Program-made: the position numbers and the translations under genes | From: an uncultured Oscillospiraceae bacterium | Lineage (GTDB): Bacteria; Bacillota; Clostridia; Oscillospirales; Oscillospiraceae | DNA: 64,000 bases | NCBI GenBank assembly: GCA_910585735.1 | Contig: CAJUEU010000003.1 | Location: forward strand, 30,501-94,500 | Direction of reading: 5' to 3' | Part shown: positions 23,870 through 31,697 of the stretch, piece by piece | How the letters are laid out: every line of letters starts with the position of its first letter | Numbering within the stretch: position 1 is the first letter of the stretch | Notes under the pieces: model-generated | Database searches by the model: none | What the model was told of the DNA's origin: nothing | Seen by the model: only the letters and a program-made list of their open reading frames with translations

Positions 23870-24760
23870 TTAAAGAGGGGCCTTTTTGATCTTGCCCCAG
23901 CTTCGGGGCAGACCTTTGGGGGTGGGGGAGGTTTTTTTTACCCCCACCAGCCGGTGGGTGATCTCTGTGCCGGGAATGGGGTAGTCCAAATGGCCCAAAT
24001 CCTTGCCCCCCAGCCGTTTCACGGCGCTTGCCCCGGCTGCCACCTCCTCTTCGCTCTCCACGCTTTTCATGGCGAGAAAGACCCCGCCCGGCTTCACGTA
24101 GGGAAGGCACAGCTCGCACAGCAGGGGATAGAAGGCCACCGCGCGGGAGACCGCCAGGTCGAAGGAATCCCGGAAGCCCTCTTGTAAGGCCAGCTCCTCA
24201 GCCCGGACGTGGAGACATTGAACGCCGTCAAGGGAAAGCGCTTCACAGATAGTTTTCAACCAAGAGACCCGTTTGCCCAGGGAGTCTGCTAAAGTGAGCT
24301 TCAGAGAAGGCTCCAGAATTTTCAGCACCACGCCGGGGAACCCGGCCCCGGTGCCCACGTCAATGACCGACCTGTCAAAAAGCCAGGTGGAGGCCGCCGT
24401 GCCGCGCAAAGGGCGGGACCCTTCGGTGCCTAACGTCTCCGGCTGCGGAAAAATACCTTGTGCGGCTTGGCCGCCCGCCTCGTTTTCACTCCGCGCTATG
24501 GTTGATTCCCCGGCAGTCCTTTGCTCCACATCCAATGCAGTGGGGCGCGCTGTTCCAGACGCGCCGCCAGTCCATTTCAAAATAGCCGCGCAGTCCAAAA
24601 AGTGCAGCCTTGCCACCTGCTCCGGCTCGGTAATGGCGGTAAGGTTCATGACTTGATTTTGCTCCAGCAGCAGCCGGGCGTATTCCTCCAGCTGCCGCAG
24701 CTGCTCCCCGGAGGGGGAGAGCCCCATGTTAGTCAGGCCGTCCAGTAAAAGCTGTTTCAT
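23870..24760 (-). CDS. rsmG: 16S rRNA (guanine527-N7)-methyltransferase with an in-frame insertion
   Basis: 296 residues from the ATG at 24760 behind GAGGT, against about 240 for the family. N-terminal helices (MKQLLLDGLTNMGL, VMNLTAITEPEQVARLHFLD) and the SAM-binding motif SVIDVGTGAGFPGVVLK are normal, as are VSRAVAFYPLLCELCLPYV and FLAMKS. Between DCAAIL and DRSVIDVG about 55-60 extra residues appear (roughly 62-127), rich in Gly, Ala, Thr and Glu and unlike the family. They correspond to a GC-rich hairpin-forming stretch that looks like a mobile intergenic repeat inserted in frame. The insertion sits before the SAM-binding strand, so activity may persist. It methylates G527 in the ribosomal decoding site. 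The gene starts 10 bp after a small membrane protein gene. Confidence 0.9.
   Translation of the reverse strand: MKQLLLDGLTNMGLSPSGEQLRQLEEYARLLLEQNQVMNLTAITEPEQVARLHFLDCAAILKWTGGASGTARPTALDVEQRTAGESTIARSENEAGGQAAQGIFPQPETLGTEGSRPLRGTAASTWLFDRSVIDVGTGAGFPGVVLKILEPSLKLTLADSLGKRVSWLKTICEALSLDGVQCLHVRAEELALQEGFRDSFDLAVSRAVAFYPLLCELCLPYVKPGGVFLAMKSVESEEEVAAGASAVKRLGGKDLGHLDYPIPGTEITHRLVGVKKTSPTPKGLPRSWGKIKKAPL
24378..24575 (-). repeat. Repeat-like in-frame insertion inside rsmG
   Basis: The approximate DNA of the extra segment of RsmG. It contains complementary pieces such as GGCGGGCGGCCAAGCCGC and CGCGGCACGGCGGCC, and encodes low-complexity sequence. Limits are estimated from where the protein departs from and rejoins the family pattern, so each end is uncertain by about 15 bases. 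Confidence 0.55.
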
Positions 24761-24770
24761 GCTTGATACC

Positions 24771-25208
24771 TCACAGCTGACGCAGCAGGGCGGGCAAGCC
24801 CAGGGCCAGGTTCCAGAGGGCCAGAGCAAAGGAGACTCCGGAGAGGGCGACGCAGATGGGAAGCCCACCCCGGCCTTTACCCTCCCGGTAACGCAGGATC
24901 ACCGAGCCTCCCAGCCCGGCCAACGCGGGGGCGGTAAGGAGCTGACCAATGCCCTGGGGAAACTCTCCGTTGGCAAAGGCGTAAGTCATCAGCAAGGCGT
25001 ATCCTACCGCATACACCACCCCCACCCAGGCCCAAAGCCTCTTCATGGGGGTGGCGTATTCTGTGGGTACCCGGAATTCTTCGGCCTCCGAGGAGGTATG
25101 CCGCTCCCGGAACTCCCGGTCCTGGGTTTTGTACACCGGGATCTCCTGGGGGTGAGAGGCCTGGTCCTGCTCATTCGAAGCCCGGCCATCGTTTTCTTTT
25201 TCAGCCAT
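24771..25208 (-). CDS. Small membrane protein, function unknown
   Basis: 145 residues from the ATG at 25208. The first 60 residues are polar and charged (many Glu, Gln and Arg); then four hydrophobic segments follow (about 62-80, 87-103 with a Gly-rich turn, 117-129, 130-142). No family is recognised. It is placed directly before rsmG (10-bp gap) and is probably co-transcribed with it. The start follows AAAGGGGG. The upstream frame stays open far into the intergenic region but has no coding character, so this internal ATG is preferred. Confidence 0.65.
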   Translation of the reverse strand: MAEKENDGRASNEQDQASHPQEIPVYKTQDREFRERHTSSEAEEFRVPTEYATPMKRLWAWVGVVYAVGYALLMTYAFANGEFPQGIGQLLTAPALAGLGGSVILRYREGKGRGGLPICVALSGVSFALALWNLALGLPALLRQL

Positions 25209-25254
25209 GGGGTCGCCCCCTTTCTTCAGCAAAATGTGGAAAACTTTTAAGAAG

Positions 25255-25480
25255 GATCTGAGTTGTCGGCTACAAATGTCCCCGTTCCCCGCCAGAGGAC
25301 TACAAATTGCGTCACAGCCGGTGGAAAAGCAGAGGATAGGGGACTCTCCCGCCCTTGCGGTCCTGCTTTTTCCAAGCCTGAACAGCGCGTCCGGCCTTTG
25401 TCTTCTGGAAAGGCAGGCCGCTTCCGGCGCGACAAAACGACGTTTCAACCGTGCCGCGTGGGCGGGGTTCCTTTGAGGGG
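25255..25480. repeat. GC-rich repeat-like intergenic segment between mscL and a membrane protein gene
   Basis: The 447-bp gap 25209-25655 contains no credible gene. Its central part has long inverted features (for example CTTTCCAGAAGACAAAGGCC on the minus strand) and runs of stop-free frames in several phases, as seen in mobile non-coding repeats. A separate hairpin GGGTATGGC/GCCATACCC lies near 25562-25586 and may end mscL transcription. Repeat status is inferred from structure only. Confidence 0.35.
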
Positions 25481-25655
25481 GACTGCCCTGTTTTATATAG
25501 AGGCTGGTAGTGCGCCCGGTTCTGTCCTTCATAAGGCCCGGCTGTCCCTCATATTTCCGCAGGGTATGGCGTTCTCAGCCATACCCCATGGACAGGGGGA
25601 AGGACAGGCCATCCATCTCTACACAAAAAATTGTCTTGGCGAAGGGGATTCTCCT

Positions 25656-26093
25656 TTACACCTTCTTCAGCAGATCCCGAATCTCGGTGAGCAGCTTCTC
25701 CTCCGCGGAGGGCTCCGGCTCGGGAGCGGGCTCCGGGGCGGGTTCCTCTTTCTTTCGGTGGAGCGTGTTGATGCCCTTGATCAGGCAAAACACGGCAAAG
25801 GCAATAATCAGGAAATCCAGAATGGTGGCCAGGAAATTGCCGTAATTGATGGACACCGCCGCGGCGATCTCCTCGCCGTTTTCAATGACGGCCTCCTTCA
25901 GCACCAGCTTCCAGCCGCTGAAATCTACCCCGCCGGTAAGCATGCTTATTCCGGGCATGATGACGTCATTGACCAGAGAGGTGCTGATCTTCCCGAAGGC
26001 GCCGCCGATGATGACGCCCACCGCCATATCCATTACGTTTCCACGGGCAATGAACTCTTTAAACTCCCCGAAAAATCCCTTTTTCTCTTTCAT
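25656..26093 (-). CDS. mscL: Large-conductance mechanosensitive channel MscL
   Basis: 145 residues. The protein opens as MscL does: KEFIARGNVMDMAVGVIIGG followed by AFGKISTSLVNDVIMP, forming the N-terminal helix and pore-lining TM1. TM2 is FLATILDFLIIAFAVFCLIK (about 86-105), and the cytoplasmic helix bundle EEKLLTEIRDLLKK ends the protein after a Pro-Glu linker (PAPEPAPEPEP). It forms a homopentameric tension-gated pore that releases solutes on osmotic downshock. The start has GGAGGTC upstream. It is monocistronic or follows the small protein gene at 26130 with a 36-bp gap. Confidence 0.96.
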   Translation of the reverse strand: MKEKKGFFGEFKEFIARGNVMDMAVGVIIGGAFGKISTSLVNDVIMPGISMLTGGVDFSGWKLVLKEAVIENGEEIAAAVSINYGNFLATILDFLIIAFAVFCLIKGINTLHRKKEEPAPEPAPEPEPSAEEKLLTEIRDLLKKV

Positions 26094-26129
26094 GTGTATG
26101 ACCTCCGCTCTTATGTGTTTGAGATACGC

Positions 26130-26486
26130 TTAATACAACGCAGAATGCGTTGTTTCGTCTCCGGCAGGGGAACTATCCTGGGGCGCTGCCGAGGCTGGGG
26201 CCTCCTGAGTTGTCTTTGTAGGAGCCTGGACAACGGGGGAGGAGGCCATCAACGCCTGGTCGTCAAACATGGCTTCCTCCTTCTGAGCGGCCATCCTGCC
26301 ACGAATGGCGCCGGTAAGCACTCCTTCGCCCAGGTTTATGCCTACCTCCTGGCCGGGGCCAAGCTCCAAAGAGGCCAGCAGAGACTGGTAGGTGGTCTTT
26401 CCGTTTTCTTCGTCGTGGGTGACGCTCACCGGGATCACGGTGGCCAAAGTGGCCAGCCGTAGGGCACGCTTCCAAAACTTTTTCAT
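26130..26486 (-). CDS. Small conserved-looking protein of unknown function
   Basis: 118 residues from the ATG at 26486, which has GAGGAGG upstream. It begins MKKFWKRALRLATLATVIPV, which could be a short membrane-anchor or signal-like helix, followed by DEENGKTTYQSLLASLEL and a helical, then Pro/Ser/Thr-rich tail ending in Tyr. I recognise no domain. It starts 11 bp after the serS stop, so it is probably translated from the serS transcript. Confidence 0.6.
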   Translation of the reverse strand: MKKFWKRALRLATLATVIPVSVTHDEENGKTTYQSLLASLELGPGQEVGINLGEGVLTGAIRGRMAAQKEEAMFDDQALMASSPVVQAPTKTTQEAPASAAPQDSSPAGDETTHSALY

Positions 26487-26497
26487 ATTCTGCCTCC

Positions 26498-27817
26498 TCA
26501 CTTCTTGGGCTCCAGAACCTTTTTCCCGCCCATGTAGGGCCAAAGGACCTCAGGAATCTTTACGGAGCCATCCGCCTGTAGATTGTTCTCCAGCAGGGCA
26601 ATGAGCATTCGGGGCGGGGCTACGCAGGTGTTGTTCAGGGTGTGGGCCAGCTGGACCTTGCCCTCAGCGTCCTTGTAACGGATCTTGAGCCTTCTGGCCT
26701 GGGCGTCTCCCAGGTTGGAGCAGGAGCAGACCTCAAAATACTTCTTCTGCCGGGGACTCCAGGCCTCAATGTCGCAGGACTTTACCTTCAGGTCGGCCAG
26801 GTCACCCGAGCAGCACTCCAGCTGCCGGACGGGAATGTCAAAATTGCGGAAGAGCTCCACCGAATACCGCCACATTTTCTCATACCAATCCATGGAATCC
26901 TCGGGCTTACAGACCACGATCATTTCCTGCTTCTCGAACTGGTGGATGCGGTAAACGCCCCGCTCCTCAATGCCGTGGGAACCCTTCTCCTTGCGGAAGC
27001 AGGGGGAGTAGGAGGTGAGGGTCTGGGGCAGCTTCTCCTCCGGGAGGATCTGGTCAATAAACCGGCCGATCATGGAATGCTCACTGGTGCCGATCAGGTA
27101 AAGGTCTTCTCCCTCGATCTTATACATCATGGAATCCATGTCGGTCTGGGACATGACGCCCTCTACCACGTTGCCGTGGATCATGAAGGGAGGAATGCAG
27201 TAGGTGAAGCCCTTTTCGATCATAAAATCCCGGCCGTAGGCCAGCACCGCCTCGTGGAGCCGGGCGATGTCCCCCAGCAGATAATAGAAGCCGGAGCCCG
27301 ATACCCGGCCGGCGGCGTCCAGATCGACACCGTCAAAGGACTCCATAATATCGGTGTGGTAGGGGATCTCAAAATCAGGCACGACAGCCTCTCCAAACCG
27401 CTCAACCTCTATGTTCTCGCTGTCATCCTTGCCGATGGGAACCGAGGGGTCGATGATGTTGGGAATGGTGAGCATGATCTTTCGGATCTGCTCCTCCAGA
27501 GCTTCCACATCCTTGTCCAGCTGAGCAAGCTTTTCCTCGTCGGCCTTGACGGCGGCCATGTTGGCGTCGATCTGGGCCTGGAGTTTGTCCTTTTCCTCCC
27601 CCTCGGCCTTCTTGAGCTGGCCGAAAAGGGGACCGTTGGCTTTGCTCAGCTTGTTGCGCTGGGCTTTGAGCTCCTCCACCTGGGTGATGGCGGCCCGGCG
27701 CTTGGCGTCCAGGTCAATGACCTGGTCCACCAGGGGGAGCTTCTCGTCCTGGAACTTCTTTTTGATGTTTTCCTTTACGGCCTCGGGATTCTCCCGAATA
27801 AAACGGATGTCAAGCAT
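26498..27817 (-). CDS. serS: Seryl-tRNA synthetase
   Basis: 439 residues. The N-terminal MLDIRFIRENPEAVKENIKK starts the tRNA-binding antiparallel coiled coil (to about 110). Class II motif 2 is in SYSPCFRKEKGSHG and motif 3 in NNTCVAPPRMLIALLENN; the catalytic segment YRIHQFEKQEM is typical. It charges tRNA-Ser and the selenocysteine tRNA if one exists. The start follows AAAGGAGAGAG. Its leader (27835-27990) shows paired elements but no T-box consensus that I can find. Confidence 0.97.
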   Translation of the reverse strand: MLDIRFIRENPEAVKENIKKKFQDEKLPLVDQVIDLDAKRRAAITQVEELKAQRNKLSKANGPLFGQLKKAEGEEKDKLQAQIDANMAAVKADEEKLAQLDKDVEALEEQIRKIMLTIPNIIDPSVPIGKDDSENIEVERFGEAVVPDFEIPYHTDIMESFDGVDLDAAGRVSGSGFYYLLGDIARLHEAVLAYGRDFMIEKGFTYCIPPFMIHGNVVEGVMSQTDMDSMMYKIEGEDLYLIGTSEHSMIGRFIDQILPEEKLPQTLTSYSPCFRKEKGSHGIEERGVYRIHQFEKQEMIVVCKPEDSMDWYEKMWRYSVELFRNFDIPVRQLECCSGDLADLKVKSCDIEAWSPRQKKYFEVCSCSNLGDAQARRLKIRYKDAEGKVQLAHTLNNTCVAPPRMLIALLENNLQADGSVKIPEVLWPYMGGKKVLEPKK

Positions 27818-27834
27818 GATACTCTCTCCTTTGA

Positions 27835-27990
27835 GTGATTTGTTTGTGGCCCTTTAAGCGGCCCCGCCGCTAACGTGCTAAGGGCTCTGTACCTAGGCGC
27901 TTCCGATCAGGCGGAACTCTCTGACGGGGTTTGCTGAATGGTAGCGGTAGCGGGGCTGAAGGAGCTATTCTAATACTGCACATAAGCCGG
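27835..27990 (-). other. Structured leader upstream of serS
   Basis: On the minus strand the leader contains TTCCG-CCTGAT-CGGAA and then a long hairpin whose outer arms GCCCTT and AAAGGGC enclose GCGGC-GGG-GCCGC, directly before the serS ribosome site. No T-box core (TGGNACCGCG) is visible. It may be an attenuator or an unrecognised regulatory RNA. Confidence 0.4.
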
Positions 27991-28021
27991 AAACAAAATT
28001 GGCAATGGCTTTTCTTGGGGG

Positions 28022-28063
28022 TCCCGGGGGCCTATTCTTTTCACGAAAAGATGGCCCCCGGGA
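28022..28063. repeat. GGGGGCC-type intergenic hairpin, copy 1
   Basis: TCCCGGGGGCC (28022-28032) pairs with GGCCCCCGGGA (28053-28063). The loop contains ATTCTTTT and GAT. A related copy with the same loop words is at 48632-48681. Confidence 0.6.
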
Positions 28064-28077
28064 AATAAAAATCGTAA

Positions 28078-28093
28078 TGTTTCACGTGAAACA
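28078..28093. other. parS centromere site 1
   Basis: TGTTTCACGTGAAACA, a perfect 16-bp palindrome identical to the consensus chromosomal parS site bound by ParB/Spo0J. It lies beyond the 3' end of the parAB cluster. Confidence 0.95.
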
Positions 28094-28115
28094 TTGAAAA
28101 ATTTCTTTCGAGATT

Positions 28116-28688
28116 TTACGGTTCCGGGCGGTAGTTCAGCGCATCCAGCAGGGATTGGTATTGGTCGGCGGGGGAGGCGCCCTCCAGGTCCGAAGGGTTG
28201 GTACGAGGGAGCTCCTGAGAAAGGCCGCTGGACTCAAACTCCTTGACCAGCTCCAGGGCGTCCCGCCGGGAGCCCCGGGAGTAGAGCCGCTGGATCCTCC
28301 AAAAATAGTCCATGGCAGCCAACTGCCGTTCCGCTGCGTCGGCCTGATCGGCCCAAGTCTGGGCCGATTGCTCCAACGCGGTCTTTTCCTGGGTAAGGGA
28401 GTTCACCTGGCTTTCCAGTTCGCTTACCTCCTGCTGGAGCCGCTTGCTCTCGGTCAAAAGATTTTCGATAGATTGCAGGGCGGAGGCTGATTGCTTCATG
28501 GCGTCGTCTGTGGCCTCGGCGCTGGAACGCTGCTGTTGAAAATAGGCCAAACAGAGGAGAAGAAACGCGGCCACAAACATGACCATCAGGTAAATCAAAA
28601 CCGAGGAGCCCCGCCGGGCAGGCTGGGTATGCTCAGCCTGGTGCTGAAGCTCCCCGGAGGGTCTGGGACGGCTGGGGTTTCTGCTCAT
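28116..28688 (-). CDS. Single-pass membrane protein with coiled coil, downstream of parB
   Basis: 190 residues. A polar N-terminus (1-28) is followed by one membrane segment (VLIYLMVMFVAAFLLLCLAY, 30-49), then a long coiled coil (about 55-125, heptads such as LLTESKRLQQEVSELESQV) and a helical C-terminal part with DYFWRIQRLYSRGSRRDALE. The topology suggests a cytoplasmic N-terminus and an outside coiled coil, or the reverse. It overlaps the parB stop by 4 nt, so it is translationally coupled to the chromosome-segregation genes. No family is recognised; a division or sporulation-related role is only suggested by context. Confidence 0.7.
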   Translation of the reverse strand: MSRNPSRPRPSGELQHQAEHTQPARRGSSVLIYLMVMFVAAFLLLCLAYFQQQRSSAEATDDAMKQSASALQSIENLLTESKRLQQEVSELESQVNSLTQEKTALEQSAQTWADQADAAERQLAAMDYFWRIQRLYSRGSRRDALELVKEFESSGLSQELPRTNPSDLEGASPADQYQSLLDALNYRPEP

Positions 28689-29590
28689 TTCTTGGCCTCC
28701 TTGACCTGGAGGTCCTCCAGCAGATCCAGCAGGGCGGCCAAGTCTTCATCCCCGTAATACTCCAGCTCCAGACGGCCCTTGCGCACCCCGTGATGGATGG
28801 TGACCTTTCGGGCCAGCCGGCCGGAGAGGTCTTTGGCGGCGGCTTCCCGGTAGATCTTGTTGGGATCCTCGCCGAAGGACTCCTTGGGCCGGGCGGCGGC
28901 TTGCTCATCCATATAACGGATGATCCGCTTGACGGCGTCCTCGGTTTGGCGGACCGAAAGGCCTTCCTCCACGACCCGCTGCGCCAGGTTCCGCTGCTGC
29001 CCCGCCTCGGGGAGGGAGAGGAGGGTCCGGGCGTGACCGGCGGAGAGCTTGCCCTCTTCCAGAAGTGCCTGAACGGCGTCAGGGAGGGCCAGAAGCCGGG
29101 AGGCATTGGCGACGGCTGACCGGGACTTGCCCACCCGGGTGGCCACCTCCTCCTGGTTCATGCCGAAGTCGGCCATGAGGACCCGGTAACCGTTGGCCTC
29201 TTCGATGGGGTTCAGGTCCTCCCGCTGAAGGTTTTCGATCATGGCCAGCTCAGCGGCCTTACGGTCGTCGGCCTCCACGACCACGGCGGGGACCTCCTTT
29301 AGCCCGGCCAGCTTGGCCGCCCGCCACCGCCGTTCGCCGGCGATGATCTGATAGTAGCCGGAGCTGAGACGACGGACCGTGAGGGGCTGAATGATACCGT
29401 GGATCCGAATCGAGTCGCTGAGGTCCTGAAGGGCTTCGTCCTCAAACCGCTTTCTGGGCTGGTTCATGGCGGGCTGTACCTGAGAAATAGGGAGAAAGAA
29501 GGAGCCTTGTCCCTCCTTTTGCTCCTGAAGGACGGCGTTCTCGCCCAGGAGGGCGCCCAGGCCCTTGCCCAATCCGCCTTTTGCTGCCAT
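28685..29590 (-). CDS. parB: Chromosome-partitioning protein ParB (Spo0J)
   Basis: 301 residues. N-terminal basic peptide KGGLGKGLGALLGE is the ParA-stimulating region. The CTP-binding/ParB-N domain has NQPRKRFEDEALQDLSDSI and the diagnostic IIAGERRWRAAKLAG, and the central helix-turn-helix is MNQEEVATRVGKSRSAVANA. The C-terminal dimer domain follows. It loads at parS, spreads as a CTP-dependent clamp and recruits SMC. The gene follows parA by 26 bp; three parS sites flank the cluster. Confidence 0.96.
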   Translation of the reverse strand: MAAKGGLGKGLGALLGENAVLQEQKEGQGSFFLPISQVQPAMNQPRKRFEDEALQDLSDSIRIHGIIQPLTVRRLSSGYYQIIAGERRWRAAKLAGLKEVPAVVVEADDRKAAELAMIENLQREDLNPIEEANGYRVLMADFGMNQEEVATRVGKSRSAVANASRLLALPDAVQALLEEGKLSAGHARTLLSLPEAGQQRNLAQRVVEEGLSVRQTEDAVKRIIRYMDEQAAARPKESFGEDPNKIYREAAAKDLSGRLARKVTIHHGVRKGRLELEYYGDEDLAALLDLLEDLQVKEAKK

Positions 29591-29616
29591 AGGAGATCAA
29601 TCCTTTCTGATGTAGT

Positions 29617-30375
29617 TTATTTGTTCTTCCCAATGACCTCTTCGGCCAGGGACTTATAGGCTTCGGTGCCCCGGGAATAGGCGTCGTACGCGTCGATGGG
29701 CTTGCCGTGGCTGGGGGCCTCGGAGAGCCGGACGGTGCGGGGGATAACGGTGGCATAGACCTGGCCGGGGAAGTGGCGCTTCACTTCTTCGGCCACCTGC
29801 ATGCTGAGATTGGTACGGCTGTCGTACATGGTGAGCAGGACCCCTTCGAGCTCAATCTCCGGGTTAAGGGACCGCTTCACAATGCGCACCGTGCCCAATA
29901 GGTCGCTCAGACCCTCCAGAGCGTAATACTCACATTGGACGGGGACCAGCACCGAATGGGCGGCACAGAGTCCGTTGAGGGTAAGAAGCTCCAGAGAGGG
30001 AGGGCAATCAATGAGAATGTAATCGTACCGCGGGGAGACACTTTCCAGAGCTTTTTGAAGCAGGTGTTCCCGGTCGGCCATGCCGATCATCTCAATGCCG
30101 GCACCGGCCAAGGACTTGTTAACGGGGATCACGTCACAGTAAGGGGTGGAGACAATGGCCTTGGCGCAGTCCACGCCCTCTACTAAGACTTCATAAATGC
30201 TGGGGTTTGCGGTGGTCTTGTCCACCCCAAGGCCGGAGGTGGCGTTGGCCTGGGGATCAAAGTCACAGACCAGCACCCGCTTGCCTTGCCGCTGAAGGGC
30301 GGAGGCCAGGTTTACACAGGTGGTAGTTTTGCCCACGCCGCCCTTTTGGTTCACAATGGCGATTCTTTTTGCCAC
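29617..30375 (-). CDS. parA: Chromosome-partitioning ATPase ParA (Soj)
   Basis: 252 residues from a GTG at 30375, with AAGGATGG upstream. The start reads AKRIAIVNQKGGVGKTTTCVNL with the deviant Walker A motif at the N-terminus, and CDFDPQANATSGLGV plus ILIDCPPSLELLTLNGL are the other Soj/ParA motifs. With ParB it aids origin segregation and controls DnaA and sporulation in relatives. It lies between noc and parB; a parS site and a hairpin repeat are in the 196-bp gap upstream. Confidence 0.96.
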   Translation of the reverse strand: MAKRIAIVNQKGGVGKTTTCVNLASALQRQGKRVLVCDFDPQANATSGLGVDKTTANPSIYEVLVEGVDCAKAIVSTPYCDVIPVNKSLAGAGIEMIGMADREHLLQKALESVSPRYDYILIDCPPSLELLTLNGLCAAHSVLVPVQCEYYALEGLSDLLGTVRIVKRSLNPEIELEGVLLTMYDSRTNLSMQVAEEVKRHFPGQVYATVIPRTVRLSEAPSHGKPIDAYDAYSRGTEAYKSLAEEVIGKNK

Positions 30376-30465
30376 GGACCATCCTTCTTTCTCTGTGAAT
30401 TTTGGATAAATCCTATTATACCCAGAATTTGACGGGTTTTCAATAGGGAAGGGAGATTTTTTCAA

Positions 30466-30481
30466 TGTTTCACGTGAAACT
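30466..30481. other. parS centromere site 2 (one mismatch)
   Basis: TGTTTCACGTGAAACT, matching the parS consensus except the final base. It lies about 90 bp upstream of parA. Confidence 0.88.
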
Positions 30482-30531
30482 TTAGAAAATTCCTCTCCTT
30501 TAGAGGGCCCCCGGCGAATAAGTTCGCCAGG

Positions 30532-30574
30532 GCCTGCGCTAAAAACCTGCCCCCAGCAGGTTTTCTTTACGCTG
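30532..30574. repeat. Intergenic hairpin, second copy of the unit at 22444-22489
   Basis: AAAACCTGC and GCAGGTTTT form the stem, and the flanks (GCCTGCGCT before, TTTACGCTG after) match those of the copy near hisS. The copy directly abuts parS site 3. Confidence 0.7.
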
Positions 30575-30575
30575 A

Positions 30576-30591
30576 TGTTTCACGTGAAACA
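30576..30591. other. parS centromere site 3
   Basis: TGTTTCACGTGAAACA, a perfect consensus palindrome, between parA and noc. Confidence 0.95.
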
Positions 30592-30600
30592 TTGGAAAAA

Positions 30601-30635
30601 GCCCGTCATCCAATTTCTGTAATTGGATGACGGGC
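30601..30635 (-). terminator. Rho-independent terminator of noc
   Basis: 15-bp perfect stem GCCCGTCATCCAATT/AATTGGATGACGGGC with a 5-nt loop; on the minus strand it is followed by TTTTTCC. It lies 27 bp past the noc stop. Confidence 0.88.
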
Positions 30636-30661
30636 TACTCAGAAGAAAATAGGAAGGCGGC

Positions 30662-31456
30662 CTACCGGGGAATACGGATGGTAAGACAGATCTCCTCGGG
30701 GGTATCCCGGCGGTCAAAGGCGGCGTTGACTCCGGCAGACTTCATCATGGAGAGGCCCCGGGTCACAGTATTTAAAAAGAGCCGTACATCCTTTAATATA
30801 AAGATAGGCTTGCTTTTGGAAGGGGGCGGAGCCAGAAGGGAATCTACGTAGGCCTCGGTCTGGGAGACAGTAAGACGGTGGGCGGCCAGGTGCCGGGCGG
30901 CCTGGATCTGAAGCTCCGGGGAAGAAAGGGAGAGTAAGGCCCGGGCGTGACGCTCGGTAAAGCCCTTCTCCCGCAGAAGCTTAAGAGCTTCCGGGGAAAG
31001 CTTCAGGAGACGCAGCTTGTTGGCGACAGCGGACTGAGATTTGCCGATCTGCTTGGCCAGGGCCTCCTGGGAAAGCCCGGAGGCGTCCAAAAGAGCCTGG
31101 AGGGCCAAAGCCTCCTCCCAGAAGTCCAGATCTCTCCGCTGGACATTTTCAATGAGGGCCAGAAGGGAGGATTCCTGGGGATCGGCTGAGAGAAGAAGGC
31201 AAGGGACCTCCTTCAGTCCGGCCAGCTTGGCGGCCCGAAGCCGGCGCTCTCCCGCGATGAGCTGGTAGCCCTCCTGCTCGCGGCGGACCGACAAAGGCTG
31301 GAGGATGCCATGGACCGCGATGCTGTGGGACAACTCCTCCAGGGCGGCGGGGTCAAAGTCCCGGCGGGGCTGATTGGGGTTGGGAGAGATGGCCTCGGCG
31401 GGGAGAAACAGGACACGGCTGCTTTCGAAGAGCCCTTTTTTGCGAAGAAATGGCAT
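30662..31456 (-). CDS. noc: Nucleoid occlusion protein Noc (ParB-like)
   Basis: 264 residues. It is a ParB paralogue with NPNQPRRDFDPAALEELSHS, LIAGERRLRAAKLAG and a helix-turn-helix LSQEALAKQIGKSQSAVANK. Unlike ParB, its N-terminus is short and leads from MPFLRKKGLFE into the CTP-binding domain; in Noc this short end is an amphipathic membrane helix, though here it is not clearly amphipathic. The C-terminal part includes KDVRLFLNTVTRGLSMMKSAG, common in Noc proteins. Noc prevents septum formation over the nucleoid. The gene order noc-parA-parB matches other Firmicutes. Start follows AGAAGGGG. Confidence 0.85.
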   Translation of the reverse strand: MPFLRKKGLFESSRVLFLPAEAISPNPNQPRRDFDPAALEELSHSIAVHGILQPLSVRREQEGYQLIAGERRLRAAKLAGLKEVPCLLLSADPQESSLLALIENVQRRDLDFWEEALALQALLDASGLSQEALAKQIGKSQSAVANKLRLLKLSPEALKLLREKGFTERHARALLSLSSPELQIQAARHLAAHRLTVSQTEAYVDSLLAPPPSKSKPIFILKDVRLFLNTVTRGLSMMKSAGVNAAFDRRDTPEEICLTIRIPR

Positions 31457-31639
31457 AAAAACCCCTTCTTTCCCGGAAGTTTGGTCTGGATAGTCCGAAA
31501 AGACCTTGGATATCCAGAGTTTACCAAATTTTTCCAGAAAAAGAAGGGGAAGGGTGTCGAGAGGGAAATATTTCCGCGGGAGTAAAAGGGATTGGGGAAG
31601 ACGTGTTCTTCTGCTTTATCATCTATTTGGGAGAGGGGA

Positions 31640-31697
31640 ACATCATTTTGCTTCGCAAAACGATCGTTCCCAGTCGTTTGCGCCAAGCGCAAGCGAC
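31640..31697. repeat. Hairpins downstream of xpt
   Basis: Adjacent inverted repeats: TTTTGC/GCAAAA, enclosed by GGGAACATC-type arms, and AGTCGTTTGCGC/GCGCAAGCGACT. They end at the xpt stop codon and may terminate transcription, though without a T-run. The rest of the 241-bp gap before noc has no feature that I recognise. Confidence 0.5.

Noticed and set aside
27835..27990. T-box riboswitch before serS
   Set aside because: No T-box core sequence or specifier-loop layout can be found by eye.
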